Assembly: GCA_963764695.1 (NCBI GenBank)
Contig: CAVXTW010000001.1
Coordinates: 1,240,001 to 1,304,000 of the forward strand
Direction of reading: 5' to 3'
DNA length: 64,000 nt
From: DATFRY01 sp963764695
GTDB taxonomy: Bacteria; Myxococcota_A; Polyangia; Haliangiales; Haliangiaceae
The translations under genes and the position numbers were made by a program. The notes under the pieces were generated by a model. It was not told the DNA's origin. It was given only the letters and a program-made list of their open reading frames with translations, and did not search any database. Positions 27,414-37,162 of this stretch are shown piece after piece. The stretch's first letter is position 1; each line of letters starts with the position of its first letter.

Positions 27414-29168
27414 ATGAGCGACGCAGGCGCGATCGACCACGTCCCCGGTGTGATTCCCAAGCCGCCCGGTACGCGAGAGTTCACCGGTCGCGCAATGATC
27501 GCCGGCGCCGTGGTCGCCGCCGTCATGGGCGCCGCCTACCCGTACGTGGTGCTCAAGCTCGGCTTCGGGCCCAACGTGTCGGTGGTGGCCGCGTTCTTCG
27601 GCTTCCTGGCGCTCGGCATCATCTTCCGCGACTTCAATCGCTGGGAGAACAACATCGTCCAGACCGCGGGCACGTCGGCAGCGCAGACCGCGTTCATGTG
27701 CTTCATGCTGGCCGCGTTCGACATGCTGCGCGAGACGCCGGGGCTCAACTATCACTTCGCGCCGACGCCGTTCCAGTCGTTTTTGTGGCTGACCGCGGCC
27801 AGCATCCTGGGTCTTCTGCTGGCGGTTCCGATGCGCCGCCACTACGTGGTGGACGAGAAGCTGACCTATGCGGACGGCGTCGCCGCCGCCGAGACGATCA
27901 TGGTGCTCGACTCGCGGGGCAAGGAGGCGCGCAACCCGGCCATGGCCCTGGCCATCGGCACCGTGCTGTCCGGCATCGTGATGTTCCTGCAGCAGCGATG
28001 GGGCGGCCACCTCCTCCCGGAGGTGGTCTTCCCGACCATGTTCGGCCTCACCGTGGCGACGGCAGGCGCCGGCGTGGCAGTGAGCCTGCTCGGCATCGGC
28101 TCCGGCGTCATCGTCGGCCCCCGCATCACCACCAGCATGGCGGCGGGCGCGGTCCTGGCCTGGATCATCACGCCCAAGTTCCTCGTCGCCGAGGGCATCA
28201 TCGCCGCGCCGGCCCAGCGCGCCGACATCCTGCGCTGGGTGATGTGGCCCGGCACCGCCATGATCATCTGCGCCGGGCTCACCGCTCTGGCTCTCAAGTG
28301 GCGCACGCTGGCCCGCACCTTCAGCAACCTGTCGCGCGGCTCGGTCGCGACCGACGAGTTCCCGCTGCGCTGGGTCGCGATCGGCGTGGTGCTGGCGTCG
28401 ATCGCGCTCGTCGGCATCCAGATCTGGGCCTTCGGCCTGGCCTGGTGGATGCCGCTGATGGCGGTGGCCCTGTCGGTGCCGCTCATGCTGGTCGGCCTGC
28501 GCGTGCTGGGCGAGACCAACTGGGGCCCGATCAGCCAGCTCACCAACCTGATCCAGGCGGTCTTCGCCGGCGTCTCGCCCGGCAACATCACGGTCAACCT
28601 GGCCACCAGCGGCACCACCGGCACCATCGCCGTGCAGTCCGAGGCGATCATGCAGGATTACAAGGCCGGGCACATCATCGGATCGACGCCGCGCTTTCTG
28701 ACCTACGCGCAGCTCATGGCCGCCCCGATCGGCGCCGCCGCGGTGGCCTGGATGTACCCGCTCCTGCGCGACACCTACGGCATCGGCGGCAACGGCCTGT
28801 CGTCACCGATCTCGCAGCGGGTGGCCGGCTTCGCCGAGTTCCTCAGCCAGGGCGGGTCGGCGATGGCCAAGTACGCCGCGCTGTTCGCCGTGATCTTCGC
28901 CGTCATCGGCATCCTCCTGGCCGTGCTCGAGACCCGCTGGGGGAAGTGGCTGCCCTCGCCGGCAGCGCTCGGCATCGGCATGATGGTGCCCGGCTTCGTC
29001 ATCTTCGCCATGTTCATCGGTGGCATGGCGCTCATGGTGTGGAAGGCCACCCACCCGCGCAGCGCGCAGCAGCTGGCGATACCGCTGGCGTCGGGGATGA
29101 TCGCGGGCGAGGCGATCGTCGCGGTGCTGATCCCGCTGCTCATCGCGGTCGGGATCCTCAGTCTCTGA
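27414..29168 (+). CDS. OPT-family oligopeptide/metal-chelate transporter
   Basis: From ATG 27414 the protein has 584 residues with about 14-16 hydrophobic helices. It begins with a short cytosolic tail and FTGRAMIAGAVVAAVMGAAYPYVVLKLGFGPN, the start typical of bacterial OPT proteins. LRVLGETNWGPISQLTNLIQAV and SGTTGTIAVQSEAIMQDYKAGHIIGSTPR are family-conserved blocks. OPT members take up small peptides, glutathione derivatives or metal chelates with protons. The preceding gamma-glutamyltransferase makes glutathione-related peptides a reasonable guess. Confidence 0.9.
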   Translation: MSDAGAIDHVPGVIPKPPGTREFTGRAMIAGAVVAAVMGAAYPYVVLKLGFGPNVSVVAAFFGFLALGIIFRDFNRWENNIVQTAGTSAAQTAFMCFMLAAFDMLRETPGLNYHFAPTPFQSFLWLTAASILGLLLAVPMRRHYVVDEKLTYADGVAAAETIMVLDSRGKEARNPAMALAIGTVLSGIVMFLQQRWGGHLLPEVVFPTMFGLTVATAGAGVAVSLLGIGSGVIVGPRITTSMAAGAVLAWIITPKFLVAEGIIAAPAQRADILRWVMWPGTAMIICAGLTALALKWRTLARTFSNLSRGSVATDEFPLRWVAIGVVLASIALVGIQIWAFGLAWWMPLMAVALSVPLMLVGLRVLGETNWGPISQLTNLIQAVFAGVSPGNITVNLATSGTTGTIAVQSEAIMQDYKAGHIIGSTPRFLTYAQLMAAPIGAAAVAWMYPLLRDTYGIGGNGLSSPISQRVAGFAEFLSQGGSAMAKYAALFAVIFAVIGILLAVLETRWGKWLPSPAALGIGMMVPGFVIFAMFIGGMALMVWKATHPRSAQQLAIPLASGMIAGEAIVAVLIPLLIAVGILSL

Positions 29169-29192
29169 CGATCGCGCTCGCCCTGCGCGCGC

Positions 29193-30035
29193 TCAGCGGC
29201 GGCTGACGAACGAGAAGACCGTCTCGATCACGCCCGGGTCGAACAGCATGGTGACGTGGCCCGGGCAGCCCATCTCGCCGCAGCCCGGCCCGGGCTGGAC
29301 GGTGACCGCGACGTTGGCGCGGTTCGAGCAGTCGTTCTGCCGCTTCTGATCGATGCAGGCGGCCTCGACCGGCGTCACGATCTCGTCGATGGTGTTGCGG
29401 ATCGAGAGGTAGCGCAGGCCCTTGTGCTCGAACGGCGTCTCGTCGCGATTGACGGTGCGCCCGGTCGGCGTCAGGCAGCCGTTGAGCTCGAACTGGATGT
29501 CGGTGGCTCCGCCCAGGGTCTCGCCCTCGCAGGCGTAGGGCGGGAACATCTGCTTCATGCCCTCGTAGGCGGGGAACCCGAAGAGTTCTTGTAGCTCGAT
29601 GGCGCCGGCCGCACCGCCGCCGCCGTGGTTGGCTCCGCCCAGCGTCACGACGTCGCGCACGAAGCGATCGCCGCCGTGCGTGATGTACCAGCGGGAGATG
29701 AGTGCGCCCATCGAGTGGCCGATCAGGTCCACCTTCTGCTTGCCGGTGATCGCTCGCGCCTCGCTGACCAGCTGAGCGAGCTCCTCGGCGTGGGCCTCGA
29801 TCGACGCGCACGGCGCGCCCGAGAAGACGAGCGCGAACATGCTGTCGGACGGGACGCCGCGGGCCTCGAAGTCCTGCATCATCGGGATGAACAGGTCCGC
29901 GCTCATCTGGTTGGTGAAGCCGGGCGGGCTGCAGCCGTGGACGAAGACGATCGGATCCCGACCGCCCCGGTCGTGCTCCACGTTCTCCAGCTCCGGATCG
30001 CCGACGGCGTCGTCGTTGACCAGACAGGCGGACAA
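29193..30035 (-). CDS. Alpha/beta-hydrolase esterase/lipase, probable lipoprotein
   Basis: The lipase-like protein has the oxyanion region PIVFVHGCSPPGF, the nucleophile elbow LIGHSMGALISRWY, a GGANHGG segment, and candidate Asp (IDEIVTPVE) and His (CPGHVTMLFD) for the triad. It is Cys-rich, which suggests disulfides and export. The annotated TTG at 30035 would give MSAC. The frame upstream reads ALAWALLVSSLSAC, a good lipoprotein signal, but reaches a stop near 30078 without a usual start codon. The real start may use a rare codon or the region may contain an indel. Confidence 0.75.
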   Translation of the reverse strand: MSACLVNDDAVGDPELENVEHDRGGRDPIVFVHGCSPPGFTNQMSADLFIPMMQDFEARGVPSDSMFALVFSGAPCASIEAHAEELAQLVSEARAITGKQKVDLIGHSMGALISRWYITHGGDRFVRDVVTLGGANHGGGGAAGAIELQELFGFPAYEGMKQMFPPYACEGETLGGATDIQFELNGCLTPTGRTVNRDETPFEHKGLRYLSIRNTIDEIVTPVEAACIDQKRQNDCSNRANVAVTVQPGPGCGEMGCPGHVTMLFDPGVIETVFSFVSRR

Positions 30036-30194
30036 TGAACTGACCAGCAGCGCCCATGCGAGCGCCGAGGCCGCGATGGGATCTCACACGTCCATGCGCG
30101 GCGATACCTTCTTCGGGCATTTTTGTTGCCGACGCCATCACGGTCTGTCACTCCACGCACACAGGCTTGGGCACCACACCCGGGGAGGAATCTC

Positions 30195-31446
<1,252 letters not shown>

Positions 31447-31471
<25 letters not shown>

Positions 31472-32373
31472 GCGGGCTGCTGCCGCTCGCCGCGCAGGAA
31501 GTCGATGAACGCGCGCAGCGTGGCGGGCGTGTGGCGGCGGCCCGGGTGATAGAGATAGAAGCCGGGGAAGGGCGGCGACCACGCGGCCAGCACGCGCACC
31601 AGCTGGCCGCGTTCGAGGTGCCGCCCGAGCTGGTGATCGAACAGATAGGCGATCCCCACGCTGTCGAGCGCGGCCGCCAGGGCCAGGTCCGGGTCGTTGA
31701 CGATGAGCGGCCCCTCGACCGCGACCTCCAGCTTCTGCGCGCCGCGCTCGAACTCCCACCGGTACAGGTTGCCGCTGGTGGGCATGCTCATGTTGATACA
31801 GACGTGGCGGGCCAGATCGCGCGGTGAGCGCGGCGTGCCGTGCGCGGCCAGGTAGGCAGGCGTCGCCACCACCATCATCTCGATCGGGCCGCTCAGCTTG
31901 ACCGCCACCATGTCGCGCTCGAGGCGCTCGCCGAGGCGGATGCCGGCGTCGAAGCGTGCTGCGACGATGTCGGTGATGCGATCGTCCACGGCGATGTCGA
32001 GGGTGATGTCCGGGTAGGCGCGGTGGAAGCGGCCCAGCAGCGGGCCCAGGAAGCGCAGGGCGGCGATGCGCGGCGCGTTGATGCGCAGCATGCCGGCCGG
32101 GCGGCCGTGCGAGACCGCGGCGTCGGCCACCGCCTCGTCGAGCTCGGCCATGGCCGGGCCGAGCCGGGCCATGAGCCGCGCGCCGGCCTCGCTGGGCGCG
32201 ACGCTGCGGGTCGTGCGGTTGAGCAGGCGCACGCCCAGCCGCTCCTCCAGGCCGCGGATGGTCTGGCTCAGCGCCGAGGGAGACACGCGCAGCTGGGCGG
32301 CGGCGCGGGCGAAGCTTCGGTGCTCGACGATGGTCGCCAGCGCTCTCAGCTCGGCATATTCGGATCCACGCAT
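31447..32373 (-). CDS. LysR-family transcriptional regulator
   Basis: From ATG 32373 the protein has 308 residues, normal for LysR. The winged HTH is at the N-terminus (LRALATIVEHRSFARAAAQL, SPSALSQTIRGLEERLGVRL), followed by a two-lobe effector domain (GPIEMMVVATPAYLAAHGTP). It belongs to the CrgA/DsdC-like group, often divergent from oxidoreductases. Here it is divergent from the aldo/keto reductase with a 77-bp shared promoter region, so that gene is its probable target. Confidence 0.93.
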
Positions 32374-32450
32374 TATGTATCTCCAGCTTAACAGCCCATT
32401 TCGATCATGAAGCATTCTGCGGCGGGCGGCGAGGGGTCATGTTGAGGCCC

Positions 32451-33533
32451 ATGACGACGACGACAAAGCAGCTCTCGCTCGATAGCTACCGCCTGCTCGG
32501 CCGCTCCGGCCTGCGCGTCTCGCCGCTGTCGCTGGGCGCCATGACCTTCGGCACCGACTGGGGCTGGGGCTCGGACCGCGACGAGGCCCGCCGCATCTTC
32601 GACGCCTACGTCGACCGCGGCGGCAACTTCATCGACACTGCCAACCAGTACACCAACGGCAGCTCCGAGGCGCTGGTCGGCGAGTTCGCCGCCGAGCGCC
32701 GCGAGCGCCTGGTCCTGGCCACCAAGTACACCCTGACCACGCGCCCGGGCGATCCGAACTCCGGCGGCAACCACCGCAAGAGCATGGTGCGCTCGGTCGA
32801 GACCAGCCTGTCCCGGCTGCGCACCGACTACATCGATCTGCTCTACCTGCACGCCTGGGACGGGACCACGCCGGTCGAGGAGATCCTGCGCGCCATGGAC
32901 GACCTGGTCCGCGCCGGCAAGGTGCTCTACGCCGGCATCTCCGACGCGCCGGCCTGGCAGGTCTCGCGCATGCAGGCCATCGCCGACCTGCGCGGCTGGA
33001 CGCCGCTGGTCGCCCTGCAGATCGAGTACAGCCTGATCCAGCGCACCGTCGAGCGCGAGCTCATCCCGATGGCGCGCGAGCTCGGCCTGGGCGTCATCCC
33101 CTGGTCGCCGCTGGGCAGCGGCGTGCTGTCCGGCAAGTACAGCGCTGCCGACCTGGACAAGAGCGGCGGCTCCGCCGACCCGGTCGGCACGCGCCGCAAC
33201 GTGGCCACCGCCAACGCCTCGCTGTCGCGCCGCGGCCTGGCCATCGCCGACGTGGTCAAGCAGGTGGCCGCCGAGATCGATCGCAGCCCGGCCCAGGTTG
33301 CACTGGCCTGGACGCTCCTCGATCCATCCGTGACCTCGCCGATCATCGGCGCGCGCACCCTGGCCCAGCTCGAGGACAACCTGGGCGCCCTCGCCGTGCG
33401 CCTCGACGACCAGCAGCGCGCCCGCCTCGACCAGGCCAGCGCCATCGAGCTCGGCTTCCCGCACGACTTCCTCGCCCGCCCCCTCACCCGCGCCGTCATC
33501 TTCGGCGACGTCCACATCGAGCCGCGCGCCTGA
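32451..33533 (+). CDS. Aldo/keto reductase
   Basis: The 360-residue TIM-barrel protein starts at ATG 32451 (ATG 32439 also possible; GAGGGG at 32431). The catalytic tetrad of aldo/keto reductases is visible: FIDTANQYTNG (Asp, Tyr), VLATKYTL (Lys) and LLYLHAWDG (His). The NADPH-binding end is SPIIGARTLAQLEDNLGAL. It reduces aldehydes, ketones or quinones; the physiological substrate is unknown. The divergent LysR gene is its likely regulator. Confidence 0.93.
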   Translation: MTTTTKQLSLDSYRLLGRSGLRVSPLSLGAMTFGTDWGWGSDRDEARRIFDAYVDRGGNFIDTANQYTNGSSEALVGEFAAERRERLVLATKYTLTTRPGDPNSGGNHRKSMVRSVETSLSRLRTDYIDLLYLHAWDGTTPVEEILRAMDDLVRAGKVLYAGISDAPAWQVSRMQAIADLRGWTPLVALQIEYSLIQRTVERELIPMARELGLGVIPWSPLGSGVLSGKYSAADLDKSGGSADPVGTRRNVATANASLSRRGLAIADVVKQVAAEIDRSPAQVALAWTLLDPSVTSPIIGARTLAQLEDNLGALAVRLDDQQRARLDQASAIELGFPHDFLARPLTRAVIFGDVHIEPRA

Positions 33534-33585
33534 GCGAGGGAGGGAAGCCCGGCGACCCGCGGGCGTGCGCGGCCGGGGCGATCCG

Positions 33586-33643
33586 CGATGTCCGCCGAAT
33601 CAAGATGCGGCGCGAACGACGCGATCTCGAAACGGCGGACATG
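33586..33643. repeat. REP inverted pair 1
   Basis: Left arm CGATGTCCGCCGAATCAAGA and right arm TCTCGAAACGGCGGACATG are near-complementary, with 18 nt between them. The preceding GGCCGGGGCGATCCG is duplicated before pair 2, which suggests the flank was copied with it. Confidence 0.8.
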
Positions 33644-33763
33644 CCAGGCACGGCCAGGGCTCGGCGGCCTGGCGGCCTGGGCCCGGCGCGGCGGTTCGGC
33701 CGGGAGATCCACGATGTTGACCGGCGGCCAGAGCTCGGCGGGCGGCGCGGCCGGGGCGATCCG

Positions 33764-33821
33764 CGATGTCCGCCGAATCGAGATGAGGCGCGAGTGACGC
33801 GATCTTGAAACGGCGGACATG
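33764..33821. repeat. REP inverted pair 2
   Basis: Same architecture and the same 58-bp length as pair 1. The right arm is CTTGAAACGGCGGACATG and the shared upstream flank is GGCCGGGGCGATCCG. The high identity to pair 1, including the spacer, implies recent duplication. Confidence 0.8.
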
Positions 33822-34010
33822 CTGGGCACGGCACGCGGCTTCGGTCAGCGTGGCCAGGAGAGCGCGACAGGCGAGCGCGGCCAGGCGTGCCCGACGCCGG
33901 ACAACGCGGGTGCCGGGCGACGCTTGGCGGCGACGCCTCGAGGCAGGGCGACGTCGCCGGGTCAGCAGGCGGGCCTGCCAGGCAGGCAGCGTGCGCGCCG
34001 CGGCTGCGGC

Positions 34011-34032
34011 AATGTCGGCCGAATCAAGATTG
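34011..34032 (-). repeat. REP single element 3
   Basis: AATGTCGGCCGAATCAAGAT is a left-arm copy with no right arm near it, so it is a solo or decayed member of the family. The arm here is ATGTCGGCC, the form also used by pairs 4-6. Confidence 0.6.
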
Positions 34033-34091
34033 TCGCGCGGCCGGGGGCATCGCGAGGCTGGCGGCGCGGAGCCGCGGACCGTGGCGATCCT

Positions 34092-34147
34092 CGATGTCGG
34101 CCGAATCAAGATGATGCGCGGCCACGCGATCTTGAAAAGGCGGACAT
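34092..34147. repeat. REP inverted pair 4
   Basis: Left arm CGATGTCGGCCGAATCAAGA; right arm ATCTTGAAAAGGCGGACATG. The spacer TGATGCGCGGCCACGCG can itself pair, which extends the hairpin. The same spacer occurs in pair 5. Confidence 0.8.
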
Positions 34148-34153
34148 GCTTGG

Positions 34154-34253
34154 GCGCGGCGGGGCCTCGGCCAGTTGCGCGCGGCGGGGCCTCGGCCGGT
34201 TGCGCGCGGCGGGGCCTCGGTCGGTTGCGCGCGGCGGGGCCTCGGCCGGTTGC
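34154..34253. repeat. 25-bp tandem repeat, four units
   Basis: Units of GCGCGGCGGGGCCTCGGCCG followed by GTTGC begin at 34154, 34179, 34204 and 34229, with one or two substitutions. A partial fifth unit starts at 34254. It lies between REP pairs 4 and 5. No protein-coding role is evident. Confidence 0.85.
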
Positions 34254-34369
34254 GCGCGGCCTGCGGCCTCGGCCGGCGGGCGGCCCGGGAGCGGGCGAAG
34301 TCATCGAGGCGGGGGGCGGGGCTCGGCGCCGTCGGTCGCGAGGGCCGCGGCGCCGACCGTGGCGATCCG

Positions 34370-34426
34370 CGATGTCGGCCGAATCCAGATGATGCGCGGC
34401 CACGCGATCTTGAAAAGGCGGACATG
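34370..34426. repeat. REP inverted pair 5
   Basis: Left arm CGATGTCGGCCGAATCCAGA and right arm ATCTTGAAAAGGCGGACATG, with the same spacer as pair 4. GTGGCGATCC precedes both. Confidence 0.8.
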
Positions 34427-34546
34427 CTCGCGCGCGGGCCAGGCGGCCTTGGTCGGGCGTGGGGCCCGGCACCGGCGAGGCCATTCAGCCCCGACGGGTC
34501 GGCGTCTCCGGGACATCGCGAGGTCGGCGCGGACCGTGGCGATGCG

Positions 34547-34603
34547 CGATGTCGGCCGAATCAAGTTGAGGCGGCGGCGACGCGTCTTGAAAAGGCGGAC
34601 ATG
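34547..34603. repeat. REP inverted pair 6
   Basis: Left arm CGATGTCGGCCGAATCAAGT and right arm GTCTTGAAAAGGCGGACATG. The A-to-G and T changes at the arm bases are partly compensating (AAGT and GTCTT), which suggests the hairpin is kept. It is preceded by GTGGCGATGCG as in the other pairs. Confidence 0.78.
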
Positions 34604-34665
34604 CCAGCCGGGCCAGCCGGGCCAGCCGGGCCAGCCGGGCCAGCCGGGCCACCCGGACCACCCGG
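34603..34665. repeat. 9-bp tandem repeat (GCCAGCCGG)
   Basis: Five exact copies of GCCAGCCGG, then GCCACCCGG and ACCACCCGG, directly against the stop codon of the sugar dehydrogenase gene. Over 33534-34666 no protein-coding gene is supported; the stretch is REP pairs and tandem repeats. Confidence 0.85.
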
Positions 34666-34666
34666 G

Positions 34667-35938
34667 CTACGGGGCGGGCGGGGCCACCTCGATGTGGAAC
34701 AGGGCGCCGCCGTTGTGCGTGAGGTAGAGCTCGCCGGTGGCGCTGGCGTGCAGGCTGACGAAGCCGTTGCCGCGGGCGTCTGGCATCGGGGCTGGCGCCT
34801 CGACGATGATGCCGTCCTCGGCGCGGAGCGACCAGACGACGTCGGCGCAGAAGTCGGTGAACAGGTAGGTGCCGACCAGGTCGGGGTAGCATCCGCCGCG
34901 GTAGACGGCGCCGCCGATGATGGCGCAGAAGCCGTCGCCGGCGTGGGTCCACTCGTAGTCGGGTGGCTCGGTGCCCTTGGCGCTGCACTCGGTGGCGGGC
35001 TCGTTGCAGTGACCGTTGCCCTCGATCTCGTCCCAGCCGAAGTCGAGGCCGGCGCCGGTGCCGGCCGGCACGATGTTGAGCTCCTCGTAGGTGCGGAAGC
35101 CGACGTCGGCGATGTACATGTCGCCGTTGTCGTCGAAGGACCAGCGCCACGGGTTGCGCAGTCCCATCATGTAGACCTCGGGGGCGCCGCCGCCCGCTGC
35201 GAACGGGTTGTCGGCAGGGATTCCATAGGGCCGGCCGGCCTCCGGGTGATCGACGTCGATGCGCAGGATCTTGCCGTGCAGGGCGGTCGGGTTCTCGGCG
35301 TTGTCGTCCGGGTCGCTGCGACCGCCGCCGTCGCCGGTGCTGATGTAGAGGTAGCCGTCGGGACCGAACTCGAGCATGCCGCCGTTGTGGTTGGGGAAGC
35401 GGTCCGGAATGGCCAGCACGATCTCGGCGCTGTCCGGATCGGCGACGTATGGATCGTCGGCGCGCGTGGTGTAGCGGGCCAGCACGTTCTCGGTCGCCGA
35501 CGCGTAGTAGATGTAGAAGGTGCGGTTCTGCTCGTAGGCCGGGTGGAAGACCAGCCCGAGCAGGCCCTGCTCGTTCTCCAGCGCAACGAGCTCGCCGACA
35601 TCGAGGAACGGCGTCTCCAGCAAGACTTCGTCCTCCGCGATGAGGATCTTGCCGTCGTGATTGACCACGAACAGTCGCGTGTCGTAGGGAGGCGACGTCA
35701 CCAGCAGCGCGCCGCCGCCTGCCTGAACGGTCGCGAACCGGCGCAGCACCACGTTGGTGCCGGGGGTCTGCTCGCAGTCCGCCTCGGGGCGCGGCCGTGC
35801 GTCGGCCGGTGGCCCGTCGGGCAGCGCCGCGTCCGCCACCGAGCCATCAGCCGGGTTGCCTCCAGCGCCGTCGTCGCCGCCGTCGTCGTCGCCCCCGCAG
35901 GCCGCGAGGAGGAAAAGCGCCGTGATCGCCCGCCGCAT
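34667..35938 (-). CDS. PQQ-type sugar dehydrogenase (GSDH/HHIP-like) lipoprotein
   Basis: A short signal ends in the lipobox LLAAC, followed by an acidic Gly/Asp-rich linker (residues 15-50). The beta-propeller has GLLGLVFHPAYEQNRTFYIYY, RFPNHNGGMLEFGPDGYLYISTGDGGG and ALHGKILRID, then GLRNPWRWSFDDNGDMYIADVG. These are the conserved blades of soluble glucose/sorbosone dehydrogenases that bind PQQ and Ca2+. It is cell-surface or periplasmic. The sugar substrate is not predictable. Confidence 0.88.
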   Translation of the reverse strand: MRRAITALFLLAACGGDDDGGDDGAGGNPADGSVADAALPDGPPADARPRPEADCEQTPGTNVVLRRFATVQAGGGALLVTSPPYDTRLFVVNHDGKILIAEDEVLLETPFLDVGELVALENEQGLLGLVFHPAYEQNRTFYIYYASATENVLARYTTRADDPYVADPDSAEIVLAIPDRFPNHNGGMLEFGPDGYLYISTGDGGGRSDPDDNAENPTALHGKILRIDVDHPEAGRPYGIPADNPFAAGGGAPEVYMMGLRNPWRWSFDDNGDMYIADVGFRTYEELNIVPAGTGAGLDFGWDEIEGNGHCNEPATECSAKGTEPPDYEWTHAGDGFCAIIGGAVYRGGCYPDLVGTYLFTDFCADVVWSLRAEDGIIVEAPAPMPDARGNGFVSLHASATGELYLTHNGGALFHIEVAPPAP

Positions 35939-36043
35939 CCGCCCATCCTACCCCCAAAGCTCGCCGCGTCCGCCACCGGGCCCCGGGCCGCCGACCTGGT
36001 CTCAGGTCCGGCCCGGCCGGGCAGGCGAGGTAAGCTCCCGGGC

Positions 36044-36505
36044 ATGGCGCCCGGACCCGACGAGACCGAGATCATCCCGCGCGGCCGTGCCGGTCGCATC
36101 CTGGCAGCGGCGGCGTCCGCGGTGTGCGGCGGGGCCAACGTCGGTCTGGGCGGCGCGCACGTTCACGGTGTGGTGATGCAGGCGCTGGACGCCGCCACCT
36201 TCACGTACGACTTTCGCCTCGCCTCGCTCCTGCTCATCGGTGCGTGGCTCGTCATCCCCGGCGCGTTCTGTCTGTGGCGCGTGGTCGGCCTGGCGCGCGG
36301 CCGGCGTCCGGCCTGGAGCGGCGCGCTGCGCGCGACCCTGGTCCTGGTCGGCGTCAACGGCCTGCTCGTGCCGGTGCAGGGCTTCGCCGTGCTGCTCGGC
36401 GCCGTCTCCGCCGCCAACCTCGTCGCGCTGATCCTTCTGCGCCGGCACTACCGCCAGCCGGCCGAGCCGATCCCACCGTCGGTCCCGCTCGCCGCCGAGA
36501 CCTGA
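36044..36505 (+). CDS. Small integral membrane protein (153 aa), unknown
   Basis: From ATG 36044 (a GAGG-like site 10 bp upstream) the protein has a cytosolic N-terminus, a Gly/Ala-rich first helix, and two or three strong helices (LASLLLIGAWLVIPGAFCLW, LRATLVLVGVNGLLVPVQG, VLLGAVSAANLVALILL). It ends in a Pro-rich tail. No motif is recognised. It is convergent with the membrane protein at 36523, and its codon use is like its neighbours. Confidence 0.6.
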   Translation: MAPGPDETEIIPRGRAGRILAAAASAVCGGANVGLGGAHVHGVVMQALDAATFTYDFRLASLLLIGAWLVIPGAFCLWRVVGLARGRRPAWSGALRATLVLVGVNGLLVPVQGFAVLLGAVSAANLVALILLRRHYRQPAEPIPPSVPLAAET

Positions 36506-36522
36506 TCCGGTAGCGCGGCTCT

Positions 36523-37161
36523 CTACAGCAGCATGGCCGCGGCGCCGGCCAGAATGAGCGCCGCCGCCCAGATGCGGTCCAGGTTGATCCAGGTCTGGCG
36601 CAGGATCGCGACGCCGAACTTGTAGTAGACGACGAGCGACGCCAGGCCGGCGGCGATCAGCATGGCCCCGGTGTGCACGCCGATGGCGGCGAGGTAGCCG
36701 CCCGCGCTGCTCAGGGCCAGGCCGGTGGCGCCGTGGCAGCTGGCGCCGTGGCACGGTGCCGGGTTGTCGGGACCGAGCAGGAACACCGGCAGCAGCATCA
36801 GGCCGGCGCCGTGCGCGGTCGCCATGAGGAACGACCACACCAGCAGGTCGCGGAAGCCGACCCGCATGCCGACCCAGCGCGGGTGCCGCGGCCGCACCAG
36901 CTTGAGGATGCCGAAGCCGATCAGCGCGCCGGCCGTGAGCCACTTGAGCACGGCGACCGGCACCTCGGCCCTGCCGATCGCGATGAGCAGCACGGTGATG
37001 CCGATCGAGGCCGCGTGGCCGATCGCGATCGGCACCAGCGCCCGGCCGATGGCGCGCCCGCTCCGCTCTTGCAGAGCGAGCGCCACGGCGAACAGCCAGC
37101 CCATGGCCGGGTTGACGCCGTGGAAGGCGCCGAGCGCGCAAAGCGTGATCCAGGCCGACAT
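36523..37161 (-). CDS. Polytopic membrane protein co-transcribed with SBP56
   Basis: The 212-residue protein has about six hydrophobic helices, with a His/Pro motif in the first (CALGAFHGVNPAMGWLFAVAL) and a second His region (ATAHGAGLMLLPVFLLG). A Cys/His loop CHGASCHGATG follows. The His-rich helices resemble metal transporters of the NicO/RcnA or HupE/UreJ type, which is inference from layout. The start is directly at the stop of the methanethiol oxidase gene. SBP56 enzymes need a metal (copper in characterised ones), so metal supply is a plausible role. Confidence 0.7.
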   Translation of the reverse strand: MSAWITLCALGAFHGVNPAMGWLFAVALALQERSGRAIGRALVPIAIGHAASIGITVLLIAIGRAEVPVAVLKWLTAGALIGFGILKLVRPRHPRWVGMRVGFRDLLVWSFLMATAHGAGLMLLPVFLLGPDNPAPCHGASCHGATGLALSSAGGYLAAIGVHTGAMLIAAGLASLVVYYKFGVAILRQTWINLDRIWAAALILAGAAAMLL

Positions 37162-37162
37162 G

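Noticed and set aside
33586..34603. Transcription-factor operators or attenuators for the neighbouring genes
   Set aside because: The six copies with duplicated flanks and the same motif near a RAYT fit REP amplification better. A regulatory side role is not excluded.
34175..36043. Long + strand frame reaching the small membrane protein at 36044
   Set aside because: The upstream part covers tandem repeats and the antisense of the sugar dehydrogenase. Protein-like sequence begins only at 36044.
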